Positions 18,328-27,028 of a DNA stretch of 64,000 nucleotides are shown in pieces. The stretch's first letter is position 1, and each line of letters begins with the position of its first letter. The notes under the pieces are model-generated. The model made no database searches. It had not been told where the DNA came from and saw only the letters and a list, made by a program, of their open reading frames with translations. The stretch spans positions 6,324,001-6,388,000 of the forward strand of contig NZ_CP073318.1 of assembly GCF_018263855.1 (NCBI RefSeq), given 5' to 3'. The position numbers were made by a program, and so were the translations under genes. This DNA is from Kutzneria sp. CA-103260 (GTDB lineage: Bacteria > Actinomycetota > Actinomycetes > Mycobacteriales > Pseudonocardiaceae).

Positions 18328-18768
18328 ATGAGCTGGAACGACTACTACCGTCGCCGGGACGTCATCGACGCCGTACTGGCCCACCCCGGCGCGATCGAGG
18401 AGACCTTCACCCGGGTCCCCGACGCCGCCGCCGTGTTCGCCGACACCGACGAGCTGCTGCTGGCCCTCGACCACAAGTGGACCCGCGCGCTGACCGCCCG
18501 CATCGGGCTGGCGCTGTCGGACACCGAGGGCGACCGGGTCGACGCCGTGTCCGCCGCGTGGCGACAGGCCGTGGCCGAGAACCCCGCGCTGCGCCGCCTG
18601 CTGGACGAGAACTCCGGCGGTGTGCTGGCCGATGCCACCGCCCGCGAGCACCGGATGCTGGCCCTGGCCGCCGGCCTGGCCGAGTTCGACGAGCCGAACG
18701 ACACGCTGGAGCGCGTCGGCGGCGCGTTCGCCGCGCTGCTGCGCGGTCGGGTGCCCGCGGCTGCGTGA
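18328..18768 (+). CDS. Conserved hypothetical helical protein
   Basis: 146 residues, predicted all-helical and acidic, starting SWNDYYRRRDVIDAVLAHP. The ATG at 18328 has CGGAGG 8 bases upstream. I recognise no catalytic or binding motif. It is divergent from the TetR gene and reads out from the shared operators, so it is the most likely direct target of that repressor. It lies 36 bp upstream of lipA on the same strand and could feed some transcription into it. Confidence 0.72.
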   Translation: MSWNDYYRRRDVIDAVLAHPGAIEETFTRVPDAAAVFADTDELLLALDHKWTRALTARIGLALSDTEGDRVDAVSAAWRQAVAENPALRRLLDENSGGVLADATAREHRMLALAAGLAEFDEPNDTLERVGGAFAALLRGRVPAAA

Positions 18769-18804
18769 CGGCCGCCACGCTGGGCAAAAGCGTAAGGTAG
18801 GCGT

Positions 18805-19812
18805 GTGACAGAGGTGCTCCCCGAGGGTCGGAAGTTGCTGCGCCTTGAGGTGCGCAACAGCCAGACCCCCATCGAGAAGAAGCCGTCCTGGATCAAGACG
18901 AAGGCCCGGATGGGCCCCGAGTACCAGGAGCTCAAGGGGCTGGTCCGCCGCGAGGGCCTGCACACGGTGTGCGAGGAAGCCGGCTGTCCCAACATCTACG
19001 AGTGCTGGGAGGACCGCGAGGCGACCTTCCTCATCGGCGGCGACCAGTGCACCCGGCGCTGCGACTTCTGCCAGATCGACACCGGCAAGCCGGCCGAGTT
19101 CGACCGCGAGGAGCCGCGCAAGGTCGCCGAGTCGGTGCAGGCCATGGGCCTGCGCTACTCGACCGTGACCGGGGTGGCCCGTGACGACCTGGCCGACGGC
19201 GGGGCCTGGCTGTACGCCGAGACCGTGCGCCAGATCCACACCATGAACCCGGGCACCGGCGTCGAGCTGCTGATCCCCGACTTCAACGCCGACCCCGAGC
19301 AGCTGGCCGAGGTGTTCGGCTCGCGGCCCGAGGTGCTGGCCCACAACCTGGAGACCGTGCCCCGCATCTTCAAGCGGATCCGGCCGGCCTTCCGGTACGA
19401 GCGGTCGCTGCAGGTGATCACCGAGGCCCGTGAGGCCGGGCTGGTCACCAAGTCCAACCTCATCCTCGGCATGGGCGAGACCCCCGAGGAGGTCACCGAG
19501 GCGCTGCACGACCTGCACGAGGCCGGCTGCGAGATCGTGACCATCACCCAGTACCTGCGGCCCAGCGTGCGGCACCACCCGATCGAGCGGTGGGTCAAGC
19601 CGGAGGAGTTCGTCGCCCACTCCGCCGACGCCGAGAAGATGGGCTTCTCCGGTGTGATGGCCGGGCCGCTGGTGCGCTCCTCCTACCGCGCCGGCCGGCT
19701 GTACGCCCAGGCCGTGCACAAGCGCGGCGAGCAACTGCCGGCCAACCTGGAGCACCTGCTCAAGGCCGGCACCGCCGCCCAGGAGGCCAGCAGCCTCCTG
19801 GCGCCGCGCTGA
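18805..19812 (+). CDS. lipA: Lipoyl synthase
   Basis: 335 residues, radical SAM enzyme inserting two sulfurs into protein-bound octanoyl groups. The auxiliary [4Fe-4S] cluster ligands are C56, C61 and C67 (CEEAGCPNIYEC). The radical-SAM cluster ligands are C82, C86 and C89 (CTRRCDFC). The C-terminal RSSYRAG motif supplies the conserved Ser ligand. GTG start. It works after LipB on SucB-type proteins, yet here it follows a TetR-controlled gene instead of lipB. Confidence 0.97.
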   Translation: MTEVLPEGRKLLRLEVRNSQTPIEKKPSWIKTKARMGPEYQELKGLVRREGLHTVCEEAGCPNIYECWEDREATFLIGGDQCTRRCDFCQIDTGKPAEFDREEPRKVAESVQAMGLRYSTVTGVARDDLADGGAWLYAETVRQIHTMNPGTGVELLIPDFNADPEQLAEVFGSRPEVLAHNLETVPRIFKRIRPAFRYERSLQVITEAREAGLVTKSNLILGMGETPEEVTEALHDLHEAGCEIVTITQYLRPSVRHHPIERWVKPEEFVAHSADAEKMGFSGVMAGPLVRSSYRAGRLYAQAVHKRGEQLPANLEHLLKAGTAAQEASSLLAPR

Positions 19813-19832
19813 CCCCGCGCCCTTTGTGCAGT

Positions 19833-19874
19833 GAAGGGGCATTCCTGGCGTTGAACGCTAGGAATGCCCCCTTC
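19833..19874. terminator. GAACGT palindrome after lipA
   Basis: About 20-bp stem (GAAGGGGCATTCCTGGCGTT and a near-complement) around one G. It lies between convergent lipA and the reductase gene and belongs to the same family as 6691-6731. Confidence 0.7.
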
Positions 19875-19881
19875 CGAGCGT

Positions 19882-20916
19882 CTAGGCGATCGGCGAGAGC
19901 GTCACGTCGTCGAGTTCGGCGATGAAGTCGGGGCCGAAGGCGGTCGCGGGGGTGTGGGAGCCTGGTTCCGCCGCGCCGGCGATGAGCTTGGTGACGGCAC
20001 GGACGGCGGAGTCGGCAGTGAGCTGGTAGGCGTTGGGGCCGGTCAGGGTCATGGACAGCTGCCGGCCGGCGGCGTTGCGGACCTGACCCCAGACCTCGCA
20101 GCGGCTGCCGTCGCGGGTTCGCGCGCTGGGGCCGGGCAGCAGGCCGATGAACCGTTTGGCCATCTCCTGCGCGACGGCCGACCGGAACACCGGGGCCAGC
20201 AGGTTCTGCGCGGCGCCGGCGAACTCGGGCACCACGGTGTAGGTGGTGATGGTGGGGATGCCGGTGGTGCGGAAGGCGGTGCTGAGATCGCCCCACGGCA
20301 CGGAGCCGACCCGGCGGGGACGTGAGGGGAACTCGACGACCCGGGTGCGGTGGCCGACCGGCACGGTGACCAGTGAGCCGTCGACCCGGGCCCGGCCGCC
20401 GGTGGTGATGCCCTCGACGGTGGTCTTCATGGTGCCGGGGCTCATCCCGCCGCCGACCACGAACGCCAGCTCCAGTTCGACGGCGTCGGGCAGCTCCCGG
20501 GCCAGCCGGGCGGCGATGCCGTCGGTGGGCACGACGTCGAAGCCGGCCCCGGGCAACAGCACCGTGCCGGCGCGGCGGGCCTCCCCGTCCCGGGCGAAGA
20601 TCCGTTCGAAGACGTCGATCTCGCCGGTGATGTCCACGTAGTGGGTGCCGGTGGCCAGACAGGCGTCGACCATCGGCTCGGACGTCTCGGAGAACGGGCC
20701 GGCGCAGTGCACGACCGCGTCCACGTCGCCGAGGGCCTCGCAGAGCCGGTCCTGGTCGTCCAGGCCGACGGCCCGGTGTTCCAGCCCGAGTTCACGGGCG
20801 AGCGGCTCGAGCTTCTCGGCCGACCGCCCGGCGAGCACGGGGCGCTCGCCGCGCCGCCCCGCGACCTGTGCGATGAGCCGACCGGTGTAGCCGTTGGCGC
20901 CGTAGACCATCCACAT
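19882..20916 (-). CDS. Saccharopine dehydrogenase-like NAD(P)-dependent reductase
   Basis: 344 residues. VYGANGYTGRLIAQVAGRRG is the Rossmann nucleotide loop, and DAVVHCAGPFSETSEPMVDACLATG matches the saccharopine-dehydrogenase/trans-acting enoyl reductase family. Members act on saccharopine, enoyl-acyl chains or unknown substrates; this one is not assignable. ATG 20916 or ATG 20910 are both possible. A TetR-type operator covers the start codon, and no Shine-Dalgarno is seen, so the mRNA may be leaderless and shut off directly by the TetR encoded 2.6 kb away. Confidence 0.85.
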   Translation of the reverse strand: MWMVYGANGYTGRLIAQVAGRRGERPVLAGRSAEKLEPLARELGLEHRAVGLDDQDRLCEALGDVDAVVHCAGPFSETSEPMVDACLATGTHYVDITGEIDVFERIFARDGEARRAGTVLLPGAGFDVVPTDGIAARLARELPDAVELELAFVVGGGMSPGTMKTTVEGITTGGRARVDGSLVTVPVGHRTRVVEFPSRPRRVGSVPWGDLSTAFRTTGIPTITTYTVVPEFAGAAQNLLAPVFRSAVAQEMAKRFIGLLPGPSARTRDGSRCEVWGQVRNAAGRQLSMTLTGPNAYQLTADSAVRAVTKLIAGAAEPGSHTPATAFGPDFIAELDDVTLSPIA

Positions 20917-20928
20917 ACGTCGAGTATG
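20914..20928. promoter_or_regulatory. TetR-type operator over the reductase start codon
   Basis: CATACGTCGAGTATG. It agrees with the unit at 18292-18306 (CATACCGCGAGTATG) at 13 of 15 positions. Its first three bases are the complement of the ATG start codon. Confidence 0.7.
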
Positions 20929-20938
20929 ACCAGCCGGC

Positions 20939-20973
20939 GCCGCCGTTGCTGCTCCCACCTCAACAACGGCGGC
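20939..20973 (-). terminator. Hairpin between peptidase and reductase genes
   Basis: GCCGCCGTTG / CAACGGCGGC arms of 10 bp with a 15-nt loop and no T-run. It may terminate the M48 gene or separate it from the reductase promoter. Confidence 0.4.
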
Positions 20974-21044
20974 CCGCTCGTCAACAGTGGCAGCGTGGGA
21001 ACGCGCTCACCAGGATCGACGGGGCACGCCGTCCAGGAGATAGG

Positions 21045-21854
21045 TCAATCCTTGGGACCGAACCAGCCGGTCAGCCGCTCCGGGTCAAGCACCGCGTTGC
21101 GGCGCAACGACAACGGCGGCTGCCCGAACGCGCCCCACAGGCGCAGCAGCGGATTGCGGGTCCGCCACTTGGCGAATGCGTCCATCGCGGCGATTCCCGA
21201 GCGCTGTCCGGCGCAACGGGCGGCGATCCGATCGCAGTCCAGCTCCCGCGTCCACGCGTAGGTCACGGCCAGCGCGGCGGCGCACGCCGCCACGGCGGCG
21301 GCCATCTGCCACGGCAGCACCCACAGCGACAGCGCGGAGATGGTGAGCAGGTACACCGCGACGACGGTCTCCCGCAGGGTCTCGTGCCGGGCCAGGTGCG
21401 CGAGCTCGTGGGCGACGACGAAGGTGGTGGCGATCGGCACGCGGTCCAGCAGTGTGTCGTTCAGCAGCACCACCCCGTGCCGGCCGGCGCGGTAGGAGCG
21501 GCCGACAGACCGGGAGCCGACCCGGACCCGGACGTCGGGGACCCCGGCAAGCGCTATCCCTGCGGCCAGCTGCGGCGCCAGCAGAGCCGGCCGCAGCCGG
21601 GTCCGCCGCTGCAACTGGCGTAATCGGCCGACGCGGACCAGCACCGCGGCGGCCAGCACCGCCATCGGCACGTCGATGACGTATCCCAGCACTCGCAAGG
21701 CGTCCTCACCCGCGACCAGGATCAGCACCACCCCGGCCGCGAGATAGCCGCCACCGACCACGACCAGCCAGCGGACGAGGTCTCGGTCCCTGGGCAGCAC
21801 GGAGCCGACCACCTGTTCGTCAGCCGGAACCGGCTGCCCCTCCACCGAAGACAC
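21045..21854 (-). CDS. Membrane-bound M48-family zinc metalloprotease
   Basis: 269 residues from GTG 21854. Two membrane segments (about 28-48 and 57-75) come before the HExxH motif HELAH (H149, E150, H153). More membrane helices follow at about 165-205, and the third zinc ligand is probably the Glu in RELDCDR. The layout resembles HtpX/M48 peptidases or BlaR-like M56 proteins; there is no sensor domain. A role in envelope protein quality control is inference. Confidence 0.8.
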   Translation of the reverse strand: MSSVEGQPVPADEQVVGSVLPRDRDLVRWLVVVGGGYLAAGVVLILVAGEDALRVLGYVIDVPMAVLAAAVLVRVGRLRQLQRRTRLRPALLAPQLAAGIALAGVPDVRVRVGSRSVGRSYRAGRHGVVLLNDTLLDRVPIATTFVVAHELAHLARHETLRETVVAVYLLTISALSLWVLPWQMAAAVAACAAALAVTYAWTRELDCDRIAARCAGQRSGIAAMDAFAKWRTRNPLLRLWGAFGQPPLSLRRNAVLDPERLTGWFGPKD

Positions 21855-22272
21855 GTGCGCAGCGTACTTCCGTTCGGTCCACAGCGGACCTCCGACGACA
21901 GACGTTATGAAGTCGATTCGCGACGGAGCGTGACCTATCCGCCCCGACCACCCAAAACCGACATCGACGGCCTCGGATCGACACCGTCGGCCCGGGGCGT
22001 GACACATCGCAACTCTGCCAAGCGAAGCGCCATCCAGGCAAGCGCTTGCCAGCGACCGCCGCTGGTGGTGTCCACCGGGTCGGGCCCGTTCCGGATCCCG
22101 AAGTCCATAGTGGACACTCCGGGACATGCCGCCAACCCGACTGCGGTTTCACCGCACTGTCCACAATGGACGACGCGACTGCGGCTACCGCGCGCCCAGC
22201 GGACGCCGGGCGGGGCACTCGCATCACAGGCCTCCTCGGCGTCCGAGGTCACCGAGAGTACCAAAGCATGTG
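21855..22272. other. 418-bp stretch without a confident gene
   Basis: It contains two imperfect GTCCA-N3-GGAC type palindromes (22102-22114 and about 22161-22173). A TTG-started minus-strand reading frame (21935-22276, 113 codons, with one CGQC pair) is possible, but its third-position GC is low for this genome. I do not call a gene. Confidence 0.4.
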
Positions 22273-22746
22273 TCAACGGTGACGACCACCGCCGCCCCCG
22301 CCGTAGCCGCCCCCGCCGCCGTCCCAGCTGCCGCCGGACTGGCAGCAGTAGCCGCCACCGCCGGGACCTGGGAAGACGACCGTGACGGTGGACCGCCCGG
22401 GCGTAGTGGTCGGCGGCGGCGCGACCGGGGTGGTGGTCGTGGCGGGGACCGTTCCGGTGGCGACGAGGGTCAGCTTGCCGGCAGCCGGCGGCGCGGCGAC
22501 CGTCTGATGGTCCGAGGGCGTGGTGGTGGTCACCGAGGTGGGGTCGCCGAGCGCGGTCACGGGAGTCGGGGCGTCCGAACCGCGGTACGGCTGCGGGACC
22601 GGTTCCGTGAAGGGGAACAGCGTCGAGGCGCGCGGGCCGACGCCGAAGATCGCGGTCAGCACCAGCAGGACTCCCAGCGCCGCCAACACGAAGACGTACC
22701 AGGGCGGCCGGCTGCCGGGTCCCGCCATTCGGCCGTCTCCACTCAT
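22273..22746 (-). CDS. Single-pass membrane protein with Thr/Pro-rich exterior and Gly-rich tail
   Basis: 157 residues. One membrane helix (WYVFVLAALGVLLVLTAIFG, about residues 16-35) is followed by a Thr/Pro/Ser-rich extracellular stretch and a C-terminus rich in glycine that contains a CC pair (GGGGYCCQSGGSW). The ATG at 22746 has GGGGG upstream. No family is recognised. The low-complexity tail makes the 3' end uncertain, but the helix and clean start support a real gene. Confidence 0.6.
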   Translation of the reverse strand: MSGDGRMAGPGSRPPWYVFVLAALGVLLVLTAIFGVGPRASTLFPFTEPVPQPYRGSDAPTPVTALGDPTSVTTTTPSDHQTVAAPPAAGKLTLVATGTVPATTTTPVAPPPTTTPGRSTVTVVFPGPGGGGYCCQSGGSWDGGGGGYGGGGGGRHR

Positions 22747-22751
22747 CCGTG

Positions 22752-22822
22752 CCCCCTTGACCGATCGAGTGCGCAGAGGCTAATTCGGAACCTTGATCGG
22801 CTCAACCCCCTTGACCCGATCG
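22752..22822. repeat. Direct repeat in a promoter region
   Basis: CCCCCTTGACCGATCG at 22752-22767 and CCCCCTTGACCCGATCGG from 22806. Each contains a TTGACC that could be a -35 element. The region separates the divergent membrane-protein and peptidase genes. Confidence 0.45.
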
Positions 22823-22975
22823 GCAGATCCACAGTGGAGGCGAGCGATGCTCGGGACCGTCCGATGGGGACGGAACCGGACCTGATCAGGCACCGACACG
22901 TGACGCCGAACCGGGCAACGCGCTCGCGACGTTCAGCGGACGCGGCAACAGTCGCTGCGCCCCTACGGTTCGAGG

Positions 22976-24466
22976 GTGAAGGGAACTCGCCTGGCCGTCG
23001 CCGCGACCGCAGTCCTCGCCGCGATCTCCGTGCCCCCCGTGGCCGAGGCCGCGCCGGCCCCGACGATCGCCTGGGGACCGTGCCACAGCTTCATCCTCGT
23101 CGTCTCGGGCGCCCAGTGCGGCCTGCTGTCCGTGCCGCTGGACCACGGCGACCCCGACGGGCCGACGATCCAGATCGCACTCTCCCGAGTGCTGCACAAG
23201 GTTCCCGCCGCGCAGTACCAGGGCGTGCTGATCACCGAGCCCGGCGGCCCGGGCGGCTCCGGACTGGATCTGGCCGCGACCGGCAACCAGCTGCCCAACC
23301 ACGCCGGCGACGCGTACGACTGGATCGGCTTCGATCCGCGGGGAGTCGGGGCAAGCGTGCCGAAGCTCACCTGTCAGAACGATTACATGGATTTCGACCG
23401 GCCCAGCTACCTGCCGCTCAACGACGTGCAGACGCAGACCTGGCTGAACCGGGCCCACACCTACGCCGACGCCTGTGCCGCGGCTGATCCCGAGCTGCTA
23501 CCGCACATGCGGACCGCCGACACCGCGCGGGACATGGACAGCATCCGGGATGCCCTCGGCGCGCAACAGACGAGCCTGTACGGCTTCTCCTACGGCACCT
23601 ACCTCGCGCAGGTGTACAGCTCGCTGTTCCCACAACGGGTGCGGCGCATGGTGTTGGACAGCACAGTGGACCCGAGCGGCGTCTTCTACCGCGACAACCT
23701 GGACCAGGATCTGGCCTTCGACCGCAACCTGCGGCTCTGGTTCGGCTGGTTGGCCGAACACAATGACGTCTATCACCTCGGTGGCACTGAATCGGCTGTC
23801 GAGAAGGTTTTCAACCGGCAGTTGCTGACCATCGCCCAGGCGCCGGCCGGCGGCGTGGTCGGGCCGGACGAGCTGATGGACGTGGTGCAGCAGGCGTCGT
23901 ACTACCAGTTGAGCTGGCTCACGCTGGGCAAGGCGCTGTCGCGCTTCGTCAACCAGGGCGACTGGCAGACCATGAAGTCGCTGTTCGCGCAGATCGCCGG
24001 CGTGGGCGACGACAACGGCTACGCCGCGTACCTGGCCGTGCAGTGCAGCGATGTGCAGTGGCCCACCAGCTGGCAGCAGTGGCAGGCCGACGCCTGGCGC
24101 ACGTTCGCGCAGGCGCCGTACTTCGCCTGGGGCAACGCGTGGTTCAACGCCCCTTGCCTGTTCTGGCACGCCAAGGCCGGGCCGCCGGTGCCGGTGGACG
24201 GGCGGCACGTCGGCGGTGTGCTGATGATCGACGAGACCCTGGACGCGGCTACGCCGTTCAGCGGCAGCCTCGAAGTGCGGCGGCGCTACCCCGGGGCCTC
24301 GCTGATCGCCGAGCCCGGCGGCACCTCGCACGCCGTCACACCACGCGGCAATGCTTGCGTCGACAACAAGATTTCGGCGTACCTGAGCACGGGCGCGCTA
24401 CCCCCGCGCCGGCCGGGCAACGGGCCCGACCTGGCGTGCCGGCCGCTGCCCCGGCCGACGCCGTGA
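22976..24466 (+). CDS. Secreted alpha/beta-hydrolase peptidase (tripeptidyl aminopeptidase type)
   Basis: 496 residues. The Sec signal peptide is residues 1-26 (cut after AEA). EPGGPGGSG is the oxyanion loop, GFSYGTYLAQ has the nucleophile S205, and WIGFDPRGVG is typical of the S33/TAP group. The C-terminal TAP-like domain carries the acid in DETLDAATPF and the His in GGTSHAV. Related Streptomyces enzymes cut tripeptides from N-termini of secreted proteins; substrate here is inferred. GTG start at 22976. Cys residues in the mature part suggest disulfides. Confidence 0.88.
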   Translation: MKGTRLAVAATAVLAAISVPPVAEAAPAPTIAWGPCHSFILVVSGAQCGLLSVPLDHGDPDGPTIQIALSRVLHKVPAAQYQGVLITEPGGPGGSGLDLAATGNQLPNHAGDAYDWIGFDPRGVGASVPKLTCQNDYMDFDRPSYLPLNDVQTQTWLNRAHTYADACAAADPELLPHMRTADTARDMDSIRDALGAQQTSLYGFSYGTYLAQVYSSLFPQRVRRMVLDSTVDPSGVFYRDNLDQDLAFDRNLRLWFGWLAEHNDVYHLGGTESAVEKVFNRQLLTIAQAPAGGVVGPDELMDVVQQASYYQLSWLTLGKALSRFVNQGDWQTMKSLFAQIAGVGDDNGYAAYLAVQCSDVQWPTSWQQWQADAWRTFAQAPYFAWGNAWFNAPCLFWHAKAGPPVPVDGRHVGGVLMIDETLDAATPFSGSLEVRRRYPGASLIAEPGGTSHAVTPRGNACVDNKISAYLSTGALPPRRPGNGPDLACRPLPRPTP

Positions 24467-24541
24467 CGCCCGGGTGACCGGTGTGTGTCGGTTCGCCGAA
24501 TGCCGGCACGGCCGGTCCTGGGCATGAGGTATGTTGAATTC

Positions 24542-25825
24542 ATGATGAAGCTCGCTTCGCGCATTACTTCGTGGTTCGTGCGCAGGCAGATCGCGAAGAC
24601 GGGGCAGGACGGATTCAATCTGTCACGTATCCCTTTCATTCCCGATTCCGCGCTCATGCCGCTGGCGCGCGAGGGTGTGCACCCGGTGCGGGACATGCGC
24701 CTGCTGCGCGAGTCCGAGCCGGTCACCAGGCTGAAGCTGCCGCTCGGGTTCCGGGCCTGGCTGGTCACCGGTTACGACGACGCCCGGGCCGTGCTCGGCT
24801 CGGCGACCGACTTCAGCAACGACTTCAGCAATCTCGCCGGCAATTTCGGCATCACCGCGGACCAGAATCCAGGCGGCCTCGGTTTCTCCGACCCGCCGCT
24901 GCACACGAAGCTCCGTAAGGTGCTCACCCCCGAATTCACGGTGCGCCGGCTGAGCCGCCTGACGCCTCGCATCGAGCGCATCGTGGCCGACACCCTGGAC
25001 ACCATCGAGGCGCAGGCCGTGCACGGCCCGGTGGACCTGATGCAGGCGTTCGCGCTGCCGATCCCGTGCCTGACGATCTGCGAGCTGCTGGGCGTGGACT
25101 ACGAGGACCGCGAGGACTTCCAGCGCCTGGGCGCGGCCCGGTTCGACCTGTTCGGCGGGGCCAGCGCCTCGCTGGGGGCGATCAGCGAGTCGCTGGTGTA
25201 CCTGCGAGGCGTGGTGGCCAAGCAGCGCAAGAACCCGGGCGACGACCTGCTGGGCCAGATCATCAAGGAGCACGGCGACACCATCGACGACGAGGAGCTG
25301 GCCAGCATCGCCGACGGCCTGCTCACCGGCGGCTTCGAGACCACGACGTCGATGCTGGCGCTGGGCGCGATCGTGCTGCTGCAGAACCCGGAGGCGTTCG
25401 AGCGGCTGCGCACCGACGACGAGGCGGTCAACGCCTTCGTCGAGGAACTGCTGCGGCTGCTGACCGTGGTGCAGGTGGCGTTCCCGCGCTTCGCCAAGAA
25501 GGACATGACGTTGGGCGGCCAGGAGATCAAGGCCGGCGACGTGGTGATCGTGTCGCTGTCCGGGGCCAACCGGGACGCCGCGCTGGGCCCGAACATGGAG
25601 GGCTTCGACCCGGACCGGCCGACTTCCTCCTCGCACCTGGCCTTCGGACACGGCATCCACCGCTGCATCGGGGCCGAGCTGGCCAAGATGGAGCTGCGCA
25701 TCGCCTATCCGGCGCTGGTGCGGCGGTTCCCGAAGCTGCGGCTGGCCGTCAGCCCCGAGGAGCTGGCCTACCGGCAGGTGTCCATTGTGTACGGTGTGGA
25801 CGAGCTTCCGGTGCTGGTGGACTGA
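24542..25825 (+). CDS. Cytochrome P450
   Basis: 427 residues, class I bacterial P450. The haem loop is FGHGIHRCIGAELAK, ExxR is EELLR, and the I-helix GGFETTTS keeps the acid-Thr pair. The N-terminal 40 residues (MMKLASRITSWFVRRQIAK) are longer and more basic than usual. The start was placed at ATG 24542 by the GAGG at 24526; ATG 24524 is possible. A ferredoxin gene lies convergent at its 3' end, with 77 bp of overlap, and could be its redox partner. The reaction is unknown. Confidence 0.9.
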   Translation: MMKLASRITSWFVRRQIAKTGQDGFNLSRIPFIPDSALMPLAREGVHPVRDMRLLRESEPVTRLKLPLGFRAWLVTGYDDARAVLGSATDFSNDFSNLAGNFGITADQNPGGLGFSDPPLHTKLRKVLTPEFTVRRLSRLTPRIERIVADTLDTIEAQAVHGPVDLMQAFALPIPCLTICELLGVDYEDREDFQRLGAARFDLFGGASASLGAISESLVYLRGVVAKQRKNPGDDLLGQIIKEHGDTIDDEELASIADGLLTGGFETTTSMLALGAIVLLQNPEAFERLRTDDEAVNAFVEELLRLLTVVQVAFPRFAKKDMTLGGQEIKAGDVVIVSLSGANRDAALGPNMEGFDPDRPTSSSHLAFGHGIHRCIGAELAKMELRIAYPALVRRFPKLRLAVSPEELAYRQVSIVYGVDELPVLVD

Positions 25826-26018
25826 CTTTTCGCAGGCTTATCGCGAGGCGGGGGCACAATTGTGCGGCCCGCCTCGCGTGTTCTTCGAGCTGGGCCGGAA
25901 CGCGCTTGTCGGCGATGAGCGGATAGCCCCAGGGATCGGCGGACACCAGTTCCGGCAGCAGTTCCGCACACATTCCCCGTGCGTCGCAGGCCGTCCAGTC
26001 GATGTGCAGTTCGGTCAT
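25749..26018 (-). CDS. Single-cluster ferredoxin
   Basis: 89 residues. The N-terminal 65 (TELHIDWTACDARGMCAELL and the downstream QLCPRLAISL) are the small actinobacterial ferredoxin pattern: Cys at C11, C17 and the distal CP motif; one expected Cys of a 4Fe-4S set is absent, so a 3Fe-4S cluster is likely. The last 25 residues are a Pro/Arg-rich tail overlapping the P450 3' end antisense. The ATG overlaps the stop of the NuoF-like gene (ATGA). It probably takes electrons from, or gives them to, the upstream flavoprotein. Confidence 0.8.
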   Translation of the reverse strand: MTELHIDWTACDARGMCAELLPELVSADPWGYPLIADKRVPAQLEEHARRAAQLCPRLAISLRKVSPPAPEARPHRTQWTPAGRPAPRG

Positions 26019-27028
26019 CTCCACTCCCCTTCGAATGCCGCCATCGCGCTGCGGACCAGCCGGGCCGTGCCGTCCGGGTGGTGGCAGGCGCCTCGGCCGT
26101 CGACCAGCCCGACGAGCTGGTTGACTTGCGGCCATTGATGTCTGGTCATCGCCTCGGCCAACGCCGGCAGGCCGAACCGGCAGGGCCCGCACTGTTTCAC
26201 ACTCTGCACGGCCAGGTACCGGACGATCTCGGTCGTCCTGGCCAGGCCACTTTCCTTGGCGGGCAAGGCGATGGCCACGCCGGCGCCGGGATCGGCGATG
26301 GTGTCGTGCGGCCGCAGCCAGGTTCCGTGGTAGCCGCCGACCAGCACCGCCTTGACGGGCTCGCTTTCGCCGGCCAGGTCCAGAAGCTGTTGGACGGTGG
26401 CCCCTCTGGCGACCTCGTAGACGCCTGGTCGTCGCACCGCGCCGGAAATCGTGGCCAGGTAGGTGTCGTGCTGGCGGAACCACCTCGGACCGCAGCGGGC
26501 GATCTGGGCGATACGGGCCAGGGTCTCGACGTTCTGCACCAACATGTCGTCGCGGCCGCGGTCGGTCGGTTTCGCCGGTCGCCCGGCGACCGCCGCCATC
26601 ACCGCCGAGGACTCCCCCGCCGTGAAAGCGTCCGGGGCCGTCACGTGAACGATCGGATGCCGGTCAGATTTCCGTTTCGGAACAACAATTCCCTTCGGTC
26701 CGTAGAGGTAGACCCGGTCCGCGCCGACCGCGTCGGCGGCCAGTTGCAGGCCGTCGAGCACGAGGTGCGGGCAGTGCTCCAGCAGCACTTTGTCCTTGCG
26801 GCTGGCCGGTTCTCCCTCGGCGGCGTTGGCGATCACCACCGGGTGGTCGGTGACCGCGGTACGGGCCAGCTTGCGCCAGGTCGGGAAGTTGGCCCCGCCG
26901 CGGCCGGTCAGCCCGGCCTCCTGCACGGCCCCGATCAGCGCCCCGCGAATACTCGGCCAGGGCAGCGGGCCGTTGCGGGCGATGTGCTCGTCCTCTGATC
27001 GCGCGGCGGCGTCGAGCAGCGGCCTCAT
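26015..27028 (-). CDS. NuoF/RnfC-like NADH-binding flavoprotein
   Basis: 337 residues. AGLTGRGGANFPTWRKL and ANAAEGEPASRKDKVLL are the FMN/NADH-binding signatures of Complex I 51-kDa/RnfC proteins, and an SLBB-like segment (SGAVRRPGVYEVARGATVQQLL) follows. The C-terminal Fe-S site reads QCGPCRFG with a later GACHHPDG: the first of the four NuoF cysteines is replaced (Val in SVKQCGPC). It probably transfers electrons from NAD(P)H to the ferredoxin or to the membrane haem protein. It overlaps both neighbours by 4 bp. Confidence 0.82.
   Translation of the reverse strand: MRPLLDAAARSEDEHIARNGPLPWPSIRGALIGAVQEAGLTGRGGANFPTWRKLARTAVTDHPVVIANAAEGEPASRKDKVLLEHCPHLVLDGLQLAADAVGADRVYLYGPKGIVVPKRKSDRHPIVHVTAPDAFTAGESSAVMAAVAGRPAKPTDRGRDDMLVQNVETLARIAQIARCGPRWFRQHDTYLATISGAVRRPGVYEVARGATVQQLLDLAGESEPVKAVLVGGYHGTWLRPHDTIADPGAGVAIALPAKESGLARTTEIVRYLAVQSVKQCGPCRFGLPALAEAMTRHQWPQVNQLVGLVDGRGACHHPDGTARLVRSAMAAFEGEWR

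Noticed and set aside
21935..22276. 113-codon minus-strand frame with a CGQC pair
   Set aside because: TTG start without ribosome site, low third-position GC and no recognisable domain.
22126..23487. 453-codon plus-strand frame across a promoter and two genes
   Set aside because: Arg/Pro-rich and overlaps the secreted peptidase in another frame.
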